In this document: piece by piece, positions 18,193-28,093 of the stretch
How the letters are laid out: each line of letters begins with the position of its first letter
Numbering within the stretch: the first letter of the stretch is position 1
Assembly (NCBI GenBank): GCA_910578615.1
Contig: CAJTRI010000007.1
Coordinates: 68,150 to 132,149, forward strand
DNA from: an uncultured Duncaniella sp.
GTDB lineage: Bacteria; Bacteroidota; Bacteroidia; Bacteroidales; Muribaculaceae
DNA length: 64,000 bases
Direction: 5' to 3'
Position numbers and translations under genes: made by a program
Notes under the pieces: model-generated
The model's database searches: none
What the model saw: only the letters and a program-made list of their open reading frames with translations
What the model was told of the DNA's origin: nothing

Positions 18193-19523
18193 GAGAAAAG
18201 TTTCTCGACTTTGTGGATTAGGCCGTCGAGTGTGAACACTACCACACGGTCACCCGGCTGGATGACGGTGTTTCCGCTCACGAGATGTCCCTTTCCGTCA
18301 CGTATGAGGCCGGCAATGGTCATGTAGCGTGACAGTCGCAGGTCTTTGATAGGGGCGCGTGTGATTTTTGAGTTCTCTCGGGCAATGATTTCGGCTACTT
18401 CGGCATCGGCAAGCGCGAGACACTTTGACGTGGATGTGTCCCGGTCGAGAAGCATCTGGAAGATACGTGACGAGGCGAGTAATTTTTTGTTGACTATGGT
18501 GCCTATGTTGAGACCTTCGGCCTCGGAGATGAATTGCAGGTTCTCCACTTCGGCTATTGTCTTTATCACGCCGAATTCCTTGGCGGTAAGACAGGTGAGG
18601 ATATTGGACTCACTGCTGTCGGCCAGCGCTATGAAGGCGTCTGTGTCCGTTATTCCTGCATCGCGCAGGGCATCGGTGTCACGGGCGTCGGCATTTATTA
18701 TATGTGCGTCGGGACACTGTTCGGAGAGTTTCAGACATATGTTGCGGTCGGGATCGAGAATCTTGATTCTGAATCTGTCACCGGCAAGGTCACAGAGTCT
18801 CACCGCTATCCGGCTTCCTCCCATTATGATAATATCGCGTATGTGGCGCTCTGTCTTGCCACAGAGGGGGATGAGTTGTCGGACATTGTCGGGAAGAGAC
18901 ATGAAATATACTATGTCGTTAGGTTCCAGACGGTCGTCTCCACCAGGTATTATGGTCTCATGGCTGCGTTTGATTGCCGCCACGTGGAAGTCGTGGGTGG
19001 TGCGTCCGAGATCTTTGAGCTTTATGCCCAAGAGCGGTGCGCCTTCGCGTATCTTGACACCCACAAGTATAAGTTCTCCGTCATGTAGTTCGAACCAGTG
19101 ACGCACCCAGTTGTGGTTTAGGGCGTTGATTATCTCCATTGCGGCGAGATACTCGGGATATATGGTGTCATCGGCCCCTATGGAGGTGAAAAATTCGCGG
19201 TTGGCCGGGTCTTTGTATTCGAAGTTGTCCACACGGGCCACGGTTTTGGTGGCTCCGAGGCTTTTGGCAATAGAACAGGCCACAATATTGCGCGTCTCGA
19301 ACGGTGTGACGGCTATGAAGAGGTCACACTCCTCCACGCCTGCCTGCCGGAGGGCTTTGAAGGAGGTTGGTCGTCCCTGACATGTGAGCAGGTTGTAGTT
19401 GGAATCAAGCACGGCAAGTTTGGCACGGTCTTCGTCCACCACGGTTATATCCTGTTCCTCGCGTGAGAGCAGTTTGGCCAGATGGGTGCCCACCTCGCCA
19501 CAGCCGGCAATGACTATCTTCAT
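18189..19523 (-). CDS. trkA: Trk system potassium uptake regulatory protein TrkA
   Basis: Cytoplasmic gating subunit with two RCK_N (Rossmann) and two RCK_C (TrkA_C) domains. The first dinucleotide-binding loop is [19 protein letters not shown] and the second begins at [19 protein letters not shown], near residue 230. The frame runs open to 19580, but the ATG at 19523 gives the standard start and overlaps the dxs stop as ATGA (444 aa). The next gene is its pore partner trkH. Confidence 0.95.
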   Translation of the reverse strand: MKIVIAGCGEVGTHLAKLLSREEQDITVVDEDRAKLAVLDSNYNLLTCQGRPTSFKALRQAGVEECDLFIAVTPFETRNIVACSIAKSLGATKTVARVDNFEYKDPANREFFTSIGADDTIYPEYLAAMEIINALNHNWVRHWFELHDGELILVGVKIREGAPLLGIKLKDLGRTTHDFHVAAIKRSHETIIPGGDDRLEPNDIVYFMSLPDNVRQLIPLCGKTERHIRDIIIMGGSRIAVRLCDLAGDRFRIKILDPDRNICLKLSEQCPDAHIINADARDTDALRDAGITDTDAFIALADSSESNILTCLTAKEFGVIKTIAEVENLQFISEAEGLNIGTIVNKKLLASSRIFQMLLDRDTSTSKCLALADAEVAEIIARENSKITRAPIKDLRLSRYMTIAGLIRDGKGHLVSGNTVIQPGDRVVVFTLDGLIHKVEKLFS

Positions 19524-21430
19524 TTTTTGGACGTTACTTTCGCAATTGTATTGAATATGCTGTCCGTATCGAAACCGCACAGCCTGTGCAGCTCGTCAGG
19601 CTTTCCCTGAGGGATGAATCGGTCAGGTACGCCAAGACGTGTGACGGGGACTGAGTGACTGTTTTCGGCCATCCATTCCAGCACGGTCGAGCCGAGACCG
19701 CCGTTGACGGTACCGTCCTCGATGGTTATTATGGGACAGCCCTTGTCCGCTGTCTCGGAGAGTATGTCTGTGTCGGCCGGTTTCAGAAACACCATGTCAT
19801 ATACAGCCACGCTGACACCGAGTTCTTTCTCGGCCCTCTCGGCCGCTTTAAGAGCATCTGCGGCGACAGGGCCTATGGTCAGGATGACCGCGTTATTGCC
19901 GTCACGAAGTTTCTCTCCCTTTCCGACAGGAAGGGATTCGTCCGTGCATGAGGGTTTCTCCGGGGCGTTACCGCGTGGATAGCGGATGGCAAACGGGCCG
20001 TCAAACGATAGCGCCGTGTACATCAGACGCCTCAGCATGTCGGCATTACGCGGTGATGCCACCGTTATTCCCGGAATCGAACGGAGATATGACAGGTCGA
20101 ACACGCCGTGATGCGTGGCTCCGTCCTCTCCTACGAGTCCGGCACGGTCAAGACACAGTACCACCGGGAGTCCTTCTATGGCCACGTCGTGTATGATGTG
20201 GTCATAGGCACGTTGCAGGAAAGATGAGTAGATTGCCACGAACGGTTTCAGATTGTCCTTGGCCATCCCTCCTGCAAAGGTGACTGCGTGTCCTTCCGAT
20301 ATGCCTACATCGAATGTGCGGTCAGGAAAACGGGATTGCATCAGGTTCATGGAGGTTCCTGACGGCATGGCTGCGGTGATACCTACCACCTGCGGATTTT
20401 GTTCGGCAATCTCCACGAGAGTATTGCCGAACACATCCTGCCATTTCGGTGGTTTTGACGGGTCTGATTTCTGGCGTTCTCCTGTGGCAGCGTCAAAAAT
20501 CCCGGGTGCATGCCATGTCGAGGGATCTTTCTCGGCAGGAGCATATCCTTTGCCCTTCACAGTGCGGAGGTGGAGGATGCGAGGCCCGTTGAAGTCCTTT
20601 ATATCGTTGAGAACCTTTATTATGGTGGGCAGGTCGTGTCCGTCAAACGGGCCGAAATAACGTATGTTGAGACCTTCGAAAATGTTTTGCTCCTTGTTGA
20701 TAAGGGCTTTAAGGCTATTGTTGAAACGCATTATACGCCCCTTTCCCCCGGGAGAGAAATGCAGAAGCGAGGAGAGCTTGTAGCGTATGTTGTTGTAGGG
20801 TCTGGACGTGGTGAGATGGGCCAGGTATGAGTTTAGCGAACCGACATTGCGGTCAATCGACATGTCGTTGTCGTTGAGGATGATGAGCAGGTCGCTTTTT
20901 GAATTGGCCGCATTGTTGAGACCCTCGAATGCCAGACCGCCGCTGATGGATGCGTCGCCGATCACGGCCACCACATGACGACGAGGCTCGTCCTTGTGGA
21001 GTTTGGCTGCCACGGCCATGCCGAGTGCCGCCGAGATGGAGTTGGAGGCGTGTCCGGCTGTGAAGGTGTCATATTCGCTTTCCTTCGGGCTTGGGAACCC
21101 GGAGAGGCCGCCAAGTGTGCGGTTGGTGTGAAACAGGTCTCGGCGGCCGGTCAGGATTTTGTGCCCGTAGGCTTGGTGTCCGACATCCCAGACAATTCGG
21201 TCATATGGAGTGTCGAACACGTAGTGCAGGGCCACGGTCAGTTCTACCGCGCCCATCGAGGATGCGAAGTGCCCTGGATGGGTGGATAGTGAGTCAATGA
21301 GAAACGAGCGTAGTTCACGGCACACCTCTGGCAGTTCCCCCATGGGAAGCTTGCGCAGGGTAGCCGGCGAGTCGATGCGGCTCAACAGCGGATAGGCGGA
21401 TTTCTTATCGCTTGTCTTGTCGTTTTCCAT
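19520..21430 (-). CDS. dxs: 1-deoxy-D-xylulose-5-phosphate synthase
   Basis: First enzyme of the MEP isoprenoid pathway: condenses pyruvate and glyceraldehyde-3-phosphate using thiamine diphosphate. Signatures include [16 protein letters not shown] near residue 80, the ThDP-binding [23 protein letters not shown], and the transketolase-like [18 protein letters not shown] and [15 protein letters not shown]. Length 636 is normal. It overlaps the small upstream ORF by 26 bases and trkA by four. ispD of the same pathway is at 30.9 kb. Confidence 0.97.
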   Translation of the reverse strand: MENDKTSDKKSAYPLLSRIDSPATLRKLPMGELPEVCRELRSFLIDSLSTHPGHFASSMGAVELTVALHYVFDTPYDRIVWDVGHQAYGHKILTGRRDLFHTNRTLGGLSGFPSPKESEYDTFTAGHASNSISAALGMAVAAKLHKDEPRRHVVAVIGDASISGGLAFEGLNNAANSKSDLLIILNDNDMSIDRNVGSLNSYLAHLTTSRPYNNIRYKLSSLLHFSPGGKGRIMRFNNSLKALINKEQNIFEGLNIRYFGPFDGHDLPTIIKVLNDIKDFNGPRILHLRTVKGKGYAPAEKDPSTWHAPGIFDAATGERQKSDPSKPPKWQDVFGNTLVEIAEQNPQVVGITAAMPSGTSMNLMQSRFPDRTFDVGISEGHAVTFAGGMAKDNLKPFVAIYSSFLQRAYDHIIHDVAIEGLPVVLCLDRAGLVGEDGATHHGVFDLSYLRSIPGITVASPRNADMLRRLMYTALSFDGPFAIRYPRGNAPEKPSCTDESLPVGKGEKLRDGNNAVILTIGPVAADALKAAERAEKELGVSVAVYDMVFLKPADTDILSETADKGCPIITIEDGTVNGGLGSTVLEWMAENSHSVPVTRLGVPDRFIPQGKPDELHRLCGFDTDSIFNTIAKVTSKK

Positions 21431-21593
21431 TCTTGATGTATTTCTTGTATAGAGGCACCCATATCACTATTCCCGAGGCTACGATGATGAACAATACTCT
21501 CAGTGAGAATGGCTGTGTGGCTACAACGAGGAAGCACAATATGAGCCATAGGGCACCAAGAAAAGCAAAGCGGATAGTGGTTGGTGTGTCCAT
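21405..21593 (-). CDS. Small two-helix membrane protein between purB and dxs
   Basis: A 62-residue ORF with two hydrophobic stretches ([17 protein letters not shown] and [17 protein letters not shown]) and a basic C-terminal tail ([13 protein letters not shown]). It fills the gap between purB and dxs in the same direction and overlaps the dxs start by 26 bases, which favours a real gene. I do not recognise a family or function. Other membrane genes of the run (trkH) lie further downstream. Confidence 0.6.
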   Translation of the reverse strand: MDTPTTIRFAFLGALWLILCFLVVATQPFSLRVLFIIVASGIVIWVPLYKKYIKNGKRQDKR

Positions 21594-21607
21594 TTTTATA
21601 GTATGCC

Positions 21608-21634
21608 GTTATTGGCCGGATAACGGCCAATAAC
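21608..21634. repeat. Perfect 11-bp stem-loop between purB and the small membrane ORF
   Basis: GTTATTGGCCG, five-base loop, CGGCCAATAAC. It has no T run on either side, so it is unlikely to be a strong terminator. It may mark an RNA processing or stability site within the purB-to-trkH transcript. Confidence 0.6.
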
Positions 21635-21646
21635 ATAAGGTGGTTA

Positions 21647-22990
21647 TCAATAGCCGGTGTAGGAGTGGGGTGTGATGGAGCGCATTTTCTCCTTCACCTC
21701 GGGAGCCACGTCAAGGGTGTCAATAAATGCCGAGATACTTTCGGCAGTGACGGCTGCGTTGGTTCTGGTGAGGGCTTTCAGGGTCTCGTAAGGGTTGGGA
21801 TAACCTTCGCGGCGAAGTATTGTTTGGAGAGCTTCGGCCACAACGCTCCATGTATTGTCAAGATCGGCATCGATTGCCTCGCGGTTGAGAAGGAGCTTGT
21901 TCATACCCTTCATGGTTGACGATATGGCTATGAGGGTGTTGGCCATGGGGACACCGATGTTGCGAAGGACGGTGGAGTCCGTGAGGTCGCGTTGCAGACG
22001 CGAGATGGGGAGTTTGCCTGATAGATGGCGCAGGAGCGCGTTGGCTATGCCGAGGTTGCCCTCTGAATTTTCAAAGTCGATGGGATTGACTTTGTGGGGC
22101 ATAGCGGACGAACCGACCTCTCCGGCCTTGATTTTCTGCTTGAAGTATTCCATGGATATGTACATCCACATGTCCCTGTCAAGGTCAAGGATAATGTCGT
22201 TGATGCGGGCCAGACCGTCAAATATGGCGGCAAGGTTGTCGTAGTTGGAGATCTGGGTAGTGTATTCCTCACGCTCGATGCCGAGGCGTCCACTAAGGAA
22301 GCCGGCTCCGAAGTCGCGCCAGTTGATTTCGGGGAATGCACACAGATGGGCGTTGAAGTTGCCTGTCGCGCCTCCGAACTTTCCGCTTATAGAGACGGCT
22401 TTGAGCATTTCGAGCTGCCGGCGCAGACGGTAGCTGAACACGCGTATCTCCTTGCCCAGACGGGTGGGAGAGGCGGGCTGGCCGTGGGTCTTGGCAAGCA
22501 TGGGGATATCGGCCCACTCGTCGGCACGTCCTTCGAGATGGGAGATTAGCTCTTCGAGACGGGGATAGTAGACTTCGCGCAGGGAGTCGGCGATAGACAT
22601 CGGCACCGAGGTGTTGTTTATGTCCTGTGAAGTCAGGCCGAAGTGTATGAACTCTTTGAACTTGTCCAGCCCGAGGAGGTCGAAACGCTCCTTGATGAAA
22701 TATTCAACGGCTTTTACGTCATGGTTTGTGACGCTCTCTATCTCTTTGATACGTTCGGCATTCTCTATGGTGAATTCACGGTATATTTCACGCAGGTTGT
22801 CAAACTTTTCGGCGGGGAAATCGGCCAGGGGTGCCAACGGTATCTCGCATAGGGCTATGAAGTATTCTATCTCAACCTTGACACGGTAGCGGATGAGGGC
22901 ATATTCCGAGAAATATTCGTCGAGTGTCTCGCACTTTGAACGGTAGCGCCCGTCAACGGGCGAGATGGCTGTAAGCTCGGTGAGTTTCAT
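21647..22990 (-). CDS. purB: Adenylosuccinate lyase
   Basis: Fumarase/aspartase-superfamily enzyme that cleaves SAICAR and adenylosuccinate in purine synthesis. It has SPVDGRYRSK at the N terminus, the TSQDINNTS segment, KTHGQPASPT, and the superfamily signature GSSAMPHKVNPIDFENSEG carrying the catalytic serine loop. Length 447 is usual. It leads a minus-strand run of five genes to trkH, with a promoter element just upstream. Confidence 0.97.
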   Translation of the reverse strand: MKLTELTAISPVDGRYRSKCETLDEYFSEYALIRYRVKVEIEYFIALCEIPLAPLADFPAEKFDNLREIYREFTIENAERIKEIESVTNHDVKAVEYFIKERFDLLGLDKFKEFIHFGLTSQDINNTSVPMSIADSLREVYYPRLEELISHLEGRADEWADIPMLAKTHGQPASPTRLGKEIRVFSYRLRRQLEMLKAVSISGKFGGATGNFNAHLCAFPEINWRDFGAGFLSGRLGIEREEYTTQISNYDNLAAIFDGLARINDIILDLDRDMWMYISMEYFKQKIKAGEVGSSAMPHKVNPIDFENSEGNLGIANALLRHLSGKLPISRLQRDLTDSTVLRNIGVPMANTLIAISSTMKGMNKLLLNREAIDADLDNTWSVVAEALQTILRREGYPNPYETLKALTRTNAAVTAESISAFIDTLDVAPEVKEKMRSITPHSYTGY

Positions 22991-23022
22991 GTGAATTGCG
23001 GATAATTGTTATGGTTTATCCG

Positions 23023-23030
23023 CAAAATTA
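23023..23030 (-). promoter_or_regulatory. -7 promoter element for purB
   Basis: The minus strand reads TAATTTTG, fitting TANNTTTG, 33 bases before the purB ATG. No -33 TTTG at the right distance. Confidence 0.5.
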
Positions 23031-23166
23031 CAAAATCTTTCCGAGATACGCGCAGTTTTGTCAGTCGATATTGGAAATGGAGATGAATGATATGTAAAAC
23101 AATGTTAAAAATATAGGTGTAATAAAAATGTGTTACGGCTGTAACATGATTGTAATAAATGTTGCA

Positions 23167-23174
23167 TACCTTTG
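23167..23174 (+). promoter_or_regulatory. -7 promoter element of the ZIP-transporter leader RNA
   Basis: TACCTTTG matches the -7 consensus and is the same octamer as in the rRNA and tRNA promoters of this window. No clear -33 TTTG. Transcription should start near 23181 (inference), giving a leader of about 240 bases. Confidence 0.55.
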
Positions 23175-23181
23175 CAAAGTG

Positions 23182-23340
23182 AACAAAATAAAAGCTCTCA
23201 TAAATTGAGGCTTGAAGATATACAATCAATACCAGAACACTGAAAATTACGGTTGCAAAAATAGTTTTTTAGTAGACAAAAACCAAAAACATTATCGCAT
23301 TTCAGAGGGGCTGTCGGATGACAGTCCCTCTCGTTTTTTT
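23182..23340 (+). ncRNA. Candidate small RNA or attenuated leader upstream of the ZIP transporter
   Basis: A promoter element (23167-23174) is followed ~160 bases later by an intrinsic terminator (23304-23340), with no convincing ORF between. A bulged hairpin lies at 23192-23213 (AAGC-T-CTCA, loop, TGAG-GCTT). The gene-free interval 22991-23419 otherwise holds only the purB promoter. It could be a stand-alone small RNA, or a transcription attenuator for the metal transporter at 23420. I do not recognise a known riboswitch class. Limits are estimates. Confidence 0.45.
23304..23340 (+). terminator. Intrinsic terminator inside the ZIP-transporter leader
   Basis: A 12-bp stem, AGAGGGGCTGTC paired with GACAGTCCCTCT (one G-U pair), GGAT loop, then CG and seven T. 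It is a textbook plus-strand terminator placed 80 bases before the start codon of the next gene. Confidence 0.85.
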
Positions 23341-23419
23341 ATTGTCAAGGGATGGTACGTGATGTATATCGGGCAACAATATTTCATAAAGGAGTGTTAA
23401 GAGGATATAATTATCTGCA

Positions 23420-24205
23420 ATGAATACCGAAGGACTTTTAATAGGATTGCTGCTGCCGTTTCTGGGCACGACCGCCGGCGCGGCATGTGTGTTTTTTATG
23501 AGGCATGACATGGCTGAGGGACTGAGGAAGTCGCTCATCGGATTTGCCGGTGGCGTAATGGTGGCGGCATCTGTCTGGTCGTTGCTCATTCCGTCGATTG
23601 AGTTTGGAGGAGACGATGGTGTGTCACGCGTCGTTCCGGCTGCCGTGGGGTTCATGCTGGGGATTATGTTTCTCCTCTTTCTTGACAAGGTAACGCCCCA
23701 TCAGCATCTTCTAACCTCTGAATCGGAAGGGCCTCGCAGCGGATGGTCAAAGACTTCCAAGCTGGCACTTGCGGTGACAATCCATAATATTCCCGAAGGA
23801 ATAGCCGTAGGCATAACCTTGGCGGGCGCGCTCGAAGAGAGTGCCTATCTATCAATGGCCGGTGCGATAGCGCTTTCAATCGGTATAGCCGTTCAGAATT
23901 TCCCCGAAGGAGCCATCGTGTCGATGCCTATGCACGAGCTTGGCAACAGTCGTCGCAGGTCGTTCGGTATAGGTGTTCTCAGCGGTCTTGTCGAACCGAT
24001 AGCGGCTGTGCTGACCCTTTTGATAGCCTCATTCGTACTTCCTGTCTTTCCCTATCTTCTGGCTTTTGGCGCGGGAGCCATGATGTATGTGGTTGTGGAG
24101 GAACTTATCCCGGAGACTGCGTCTGGGCGGCATTCTGATTTCGGGACACTCGGGTTTGCCATAGGATTCGTTCTGATGATGGTGCTTGACGTCGTTCTCG
24201 AATAG
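23420..24205 (+). CDS. ZIP-family divalent metal transporter (ZupT-like)
   Basis: Imports zinc or related divalent metals across the inner membrane. The two family signature helices are clear: VTIHNIPEGIAVGITLAG and IGIAVQNFPEGAIVSMPM, with the paired His/Asn-Pro-Glu metal site. About eight hydrophobic segments are present in 261 residues. A cytoplasmic loop (DKVTPHQHLLTSESEG) carries a histidine pair. The upstream leader with terminator suggests possible transcript attenuation. It ends two bases before the convergent MBL gene. Confidence 0.92.
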   Translation: MNTEGLLIGLLLPFLGTTAGAACVFFMRHDMAEGLRKSLIGFAGGVMVAASVWSLLIPSIEFGGDDGVSRVVPAAVGFMLGIMFLLFLDKVTPHQHLLTSESEGPRSGWSKTSKLALAVTIHNIPEGIAVGITLAGALEESAYLSMAGAIALSIGIAVQNFPEGAIVSMPMHELGNSRRRSFGIGVLSGLVEPIAAVLTLLIASFVLPVFPYLLAFGAGAMMYVVVEELIPETASGRHSDFGTLGFAIGFVLMMVLDVVLE

Positions 24206-24207
24206 GC

Positions 24208-25224
24208 TCAGATAGAATAGAGCGGGGTTGTGTCGTGACGTGGCAGCGGGATGATGTTTATCTGGGGTTTTATGACATCGGCAGGAGATGTCATGAGGTT
24301 GCCTATATGTGTGATTCCGATTGGCGCGAGAGCGTCTGCCACGGCATTGAATGCTGTTGACGGTGTGTTGTTGTCATGAGACAGGTGGCACAGGAACACG
24401 CTCCGCAGTCGGGATGTGTAGATAGAGGCGAGAAACGAGGCTGTCACCCTGTTGTCCAGATGGCCGTTTTCTGCCCTTATGCGCGCTTTCAGATATTCGG
24501 GGTACGCGCCGTTGTCGAGCATTCCGAGGTCATAGTTTGCTTCGATGATGATGGTATCGGCAAGCCTCATGTAGTGGTCTACACGTGGTGAGATGCATCC
24601 CAGGTCTGTGGCAATGGTTATGGAGCGTTCGCCGCGTGTGATGCTGAAACCGGCATTGTCAGCCCCGTCATGCATCACCTCGAACGGGGTGATTGTGAAA
24701 TTGCCCATCGTGAAGGGAAATTCCTTGTAGACGGGCACATGATAGTCCTTGATACGGCGCGAGATGTTGTGGCGGCGAAGTATGCCGTTAAACGCTCTCG
24801 GGGTACAGTAGAGCCTCATGTGGCGGTTTGCCCGCAGCAGCTGGTAGGCCTGTGCTATGTGGTCATGGTGGTCATGGGTCAGGATTATGCCCATGACGCG
24901 GTCGGTGGATATGCCGTTTCTCACAAGGTCGGCTGTGACCTTACGGGCGTCTATGCCGGCATCTATAAGGAAGCCTCCCTGTCTGTCCCCTATGTATGAG
25001 CAGTTGCCCGATGATCCGCTTCCGAAACTCATGAAGAAGATCTTGTCGGTGGGAGAGAGCGGCGCCATCTCGTCGATAGCGGTATCCTTAACATGCTGTG
25101 CCGCTATACGTTCCATTTCGTCCGGGGGGAAGAGTTCGAACCCTGCGTTCTGCCGTTCTCTGAAATTGTCAAGGTTTTCAAAGAGTCCGGGTTGTGCGGG
25201 TGGTATGGAAGGTTTGCGTCGCAT
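24208..25224 (-). CDS. MBL-fold metallo-hydrolase (YycJ/WalJ-like)
   Basis: A metallo-beta-lactamase fold protein of 338 residues. The core starts near residue 63 (IFFMSFGSGSSGNCSYIG), with the metal motif ILTHDHHDHIAQ (HxHxDH), then ATDLGCIS with the bridging aspartate and a C-terminal LCHLSHDNNTP histidine. The SSGN start and overall order resemble YycJ, thought to be an exonuclease. A ~60-residue N-terminal extension (QPGLFENLDNFRE) is extra and of unknown role. The true substrate is not shown. Confidence 0.87.
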   Translation of the reverse strand: MRRKPSIPPAQPGLFENLDNFRERQNAGFELFPPDEMERIAAQHVKDTAIDEMAPLSPTDKIFFMSFGSGSSGNCSYIGDRQGGFLIDAGIDARKVTADLVRNGISTDRVMGIILTHDHHDHIAQAYQLLRANRHMRLYCTPRAFNGILRRHNISRRIKDYHVPVYKEFPFTMGNFTITPFEVMHDGADNAGFSITRGERSITIATDLGCISPRVDHYMRLADTIIIEANYDLGMLDNGAYPEYLKARIRAENGHLDNRVTASFLASIYTSRLRSVFLCHLSHDNNTPSTAFNAVADALAPIGITHIGNLMTSPADVIKPQINIIPLPRHDTTPLYSI

Positions 25225-25257
25225 GGTTTTTGATTTATGGCAGGTCGGTTTGATTTG

Positions 25258-25959
25258 TCAGGAGTAGAGAAGGAATATGGTGGGAACCTTGTCGTAATCG
25301 AATTTTCGTTTTGCCCAGACAGATAGCGGCAGGGTTGTTATTGACTGTCGCGGGCCGGTGATGTCTGAGGCCACGCAGAGTTTCAGGCCGGAGGGTAGTG
25401 TCGAGGCCAGTTCGGCTATTAGTCTGTTGTTGCGATAAGGTGTCTCGATGAATATCTGGGTCTGTTTCTCGATACGTATTCTGCGCTCCATCTCCCGCAG
25501 TTTTGTCATCCTTGTCTTTGAATCGTGAGGGAGGTAGCCGTTGAAGGCGAACGTCTGACCGTTGAATCCTGAACCCATGAGGGCGAGAATGATGCTTGAC
25601 GGCCCCACCAAGGGGACTATCTCATATCCCTTCTCTTGTGCTACGGCCACGAGGTCGGCCCCGGGATCAGCCACGGCGGGACATCCGGCTTCGGAAATGA
25701 CGCCTACGGAATACCCCTCGGCTATCGGGGCGAGCATTGAAGGGATGTCGGCTGCACCGGTGTGTTCGTCAAGGGTGACGAACGTCAGCGAGTCAATGTC
25801 TATGTCACGGTCACACCGTTTGAGAAAGCGTCTTGCTGTGCGGACGTTTTCGACAACGAAGTGCTTGATCCCACGTATGATCTCGATGTTGTAGGCCGGC
25901 AGCACGGTGTCGACCGGCGCGTCACTCATAGTGGAGGGTAACAGGTATAGGGCGGCCAT
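25258..25959 (-). CDS. Tetrapyrrole-methylase-fold SAM-dependent methyltransferase (RsmI-related)
   Basis: A 233-residue member of the tetrapyrrole methylase superfamily closest in layout to RsmI, the 16S rRNA C1402 ribose methyltransferase. SEAGCPAVADPG, LVGPSSIILALMGSG, FNGYLP and FIETPYRNNRL follow the RsmI order, but the N terminus (LYLLPSTMSD rather than LYLVATPIGN) differs, so it is a divergent paralogue. It follows sufB by 23 bases and is probably cotranscribed. A role in corrinoid synthesis is unlikely. Confidence 0.8.
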   Translation of the reverse strand: MAALYLLPSTMSDAPVDTVLPAYNIEIIRGIKHFVVENVRTARRFLKRCDRDIDIDSLTFVTLDEHTGAADIPSMLAPIAEGYSVGVISEAGCPAVADPGADLVAVAQEKGYEIVPLVGPSSIILALMGSGFNGQTFAFNGYLPHDSKTRMTKLREMERRIRIEKQTQIFIETPYRNNRLIAELASTLPSGLKLCVASDITGPRQSITTLPLSVWAKRKFDYDKVPTIFLLYS

Positions 25960-25982
25960 TTCTTTCTTTGATATTCGGTTAA

Positions 25983-27428
25983 TCAGCCTACGGAGCCTTC
26001 GAGTGATATTTGAAGAAGTTTCTGGGCCTCGACTGCAAACTCCATCGGGAGCTTGTTCATCACCTCCCGGGCATAACCGTTGACAATCAGGGCCACTGCC
26101 TCCTCGGTGGGTATGCCTCGCTGGTTGCAGTAGAACAGCTGGTCTTCGGATATTTTGGATGTAGTGGCCTCGTGCTCTACCACGGATGAGTCATTCAGTA
26201 TGTCTATGTAGGGGAATGTGTGTGCCCCGCACTTGTCACCCATCAGCAGTGAGTCACATTGGGTGTGGTTGCGGCACCCTGTGGCTTCGGGGACTATTTT
26301 GACAAGTCCTCGGTAGGAGTTCTCGGAATGCCCGGCCGAGATGCCTTTGGAGACGATCGTGGAGGTTGAATTCTTTCCTATATGGATCATCTTTGTGCCG
26401 GTGTCGGCTTGCTGGCGGTTGCGGGTTACGGCTACGGAGTAGAACTCGCCGCGTGAATGGTTGCCTTTCAGTATACACGAGGGGTATTTCCATGTGATGG
26501 CCGAGCCGGTCTCCACCTGCGTCCATGACAGCTTGGAGTGGTCTCCACGGCATAGGCCGCGCTTGGTGACGAAGTTATAGACTCCTCCGCGTCCCTCGGC
26601 ATCGCCTGCATACCAGTTCTGCACGGTGGAATACTTGACCTCCGCGCGGTCTTCCACCACGATTTCCACGATGGCGGCATGTAGCTGGTTCTCGTCGCGC
26701 ATGGGGGCGGTACACCCTTCGAGATAGCTGACATAGGCATCATCATCGGCCACGATAAGAGTGCGCTCGAACTGTCCGGTTCCGGATGCGTTGATGCGGA
26801 AATAGGTGGAAAGCTCCATGGGACAACGTACCCCTTTGGGTATATAGACGAAGGATCCGTCCGAGAATACGGCCGAGTTGAGTGCCGCATAGAAGTTGTC
26901 ACGGTAGCTTACCACGGAGCCGAGGTATTTTTTCACGAGGTCGGGATAATCCTTGACGGCTTCCGAGATGGAGCAGAATATGATACCCTTTTCCGCGAGT
27001 TTCTCGCGGTGGGTGGTCTTGACGCTCACGGAGTCCATCACGGCGTCCACGGCCATTCCCGAAAGTAGTTTTTGCTCTTCGAGAGGTATGCCGAGACGGT
27101 TGAATGTGTCAATCAGTTCCGGGTCTACCTCATCAAGGCTCTTCGGGCCTTTTTTAGGAGCCGGCTCTGCGTAATAGCTGATGGACTGGAAGTCTATCTC
27201 GGGTATATCGAGGTGTGCCCATGTGGGGACTTTGAGCGTGAGCCAGTGGCGGAAGGCTTTAAGACGGAAGTCGAGAAGCCATTCCGGCTCCCCTTTTTTA
27301 GAGGATATGAGGCGCACCACGTCCTCGTTGAGACCCGGAGGGATGATGTGGGTGTCAATATCGGATGTGAAGCCGAACTTGTATTCGCCGGATGTGGCGC
27401 GGTCAAGGATTTCGTTATCTTCTTTCAT
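25983..27428 (-). CDS. sufB: Fe-S cluster assembly scaffold protein SufB
   Basis: Subunit of the SufBCD complex that builds Fe-S clusters. Typical segments include [16 protein letters not shown], the SYLEGCTAP motif, [24 protein letters not shown] and the [12 protein letters not shown] stretch near residue 410 with the conserved cysteine and histidine. Length 481 is normal. The start overlaps cvpA by four bases. Usually sufC and sufD follow directly; here a methyltransferase gene follows and no other suf gene is in the window. Confidence 0.97.
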   Translation of the reverse strand: MKEDNEILDRATSGEYKFGFTSDIDTHIIPPGLNEDVVRLISSKKGEPEWLLDFRLKAFRHWLTLKVPTWAHLDIPEIDFQSISYYAEPAPKKGPKSLDEVDPELIDTFNRLGIPLEEQKLLSGMAVDAVMDSVSVKTTHREKLAEKGIIFCSISEAVKDYPDLVKKYLGSVVSYRDNFYAALNSAVFSDGSFVYIPKGVRCPMELSTYFRINASGTGQFERTLIVADDDAYVSYLEGCTAPMRDENQLHAAIVEIVVEDRAEVKYSTVQNWYAGDAEGRGGVYNFVTKRGLCRGDHSKLSWTQVETGSAITWKYPSCILKGNHSRGEFYSVAVTRNRQQADTGTKMIHIGKNSTSTIVSKGISAGHSENSYRGLVKIVPEATGCRNHTQCDSLLMGDKCGAHTFPYIDILNDSSVVEHEATTSKISEDQLFYCNQRGIPTEEAVALIVNGYAREVMNKLPMEFAVEAQKLLQISLEGSVG

Positions 27429-27997
27429 GATTCAGCTTGGGTTGAGGAGGAGACGGAGTGATGTTCGGGCGATGTGGGTTTATCGTCTGACAGCCCGTTA
27501 TAACCGTGCGATATCAGGCCGAGAGCCTTTGGGGCGAGTCCCACGATCCACTCCACGGGTCTGCCTTCGGCAATCGTTGACGAGGAAAGCAGCTTTCCGT
27601 CGGGCCAGATTGCCAGATATAGGTTGAATGCCAGACTCACGGCGAGTCCCCATTTCAGGATTCTGACAACTGCCCCTCCCATTCGGTCGAGAGGGCCGAG
27701 AAACAGCGTATGGGTCACGAGTTTGAGCAGCCGGGCCACGAGAATTACCCCGTAGTAGGCCATAAGGTATACTCCGCAATAGGCTATGGCGGCTGCGGAG
27801 TATCTCGGCATCGGACTTGTCTCGTCCTCCCCGCCCGGCATGATTATGTCAGTGACGGCAGGGCCGAGCGTGCGGCAGGCTATGACGGCCACTATGATGG
27901 CTGCCAGAGAGCCGGCCTGGGCTATGAAGCCCTTGCGATAGCCCGTTATGGCTGCCGCAGCGAAGACGATTAAAAGTGCGATGTCAATCAGAGGCAT
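27425..27997 (-). CDS. CvpA-family membrane protein
   Basis: A 190-residue inner-membrane protein with four predicted helices and the family pattern: an N-terminal [27 protein letters not shown], then [21 protein letters not shown] and the [12 protein letters not shown] turn. E. coli CvpA is linked to colicin V production and envelope stress; the molecular function is not established. It overlaps sufB, with which it is probably cotranscribed. Confidence 0.88.
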   Translation of the reverse strand: MPLIDIALLIVFAAAAITGYRKGFIAQAGSLAAIIVAVIACRTLGPAVTDIIMPGGEDETSPMPRYSAAAIAYCGVYLMAYYGVILVARLLKLVTHTLFLGPLDRMGGAVVRILKWGLAVSLAFNLYLAIWPDGKLLSSSTIAEGRPVEWIVGLAPKALGLISHGYNGLSDDKPTSPEHHSVSSSTQAES

Positions 27998-28024
27998 GGC
28001 ATTATTATGGATTGGAATTGTAAC

Positions 28025-28077
28025 AAGTTGAAGAAGCCAATAGATGTGTTTTCAACTCTTTTTAACTTCTTCAACTT
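28025..28077. repeat. 12-bp perfect inverted repeat downstream of valS
   Basis: AAGTTGAAGAAG at 28025-28036 and its exact complement at 28066-28077, with a 29-base spacer, just after the valS stop on the minus strand. No T run follows on that strand, so termination is uncertain. Confidence 0.6.
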
Positions 28078-28093
28078 TGTTGTCTTTGTGGGC

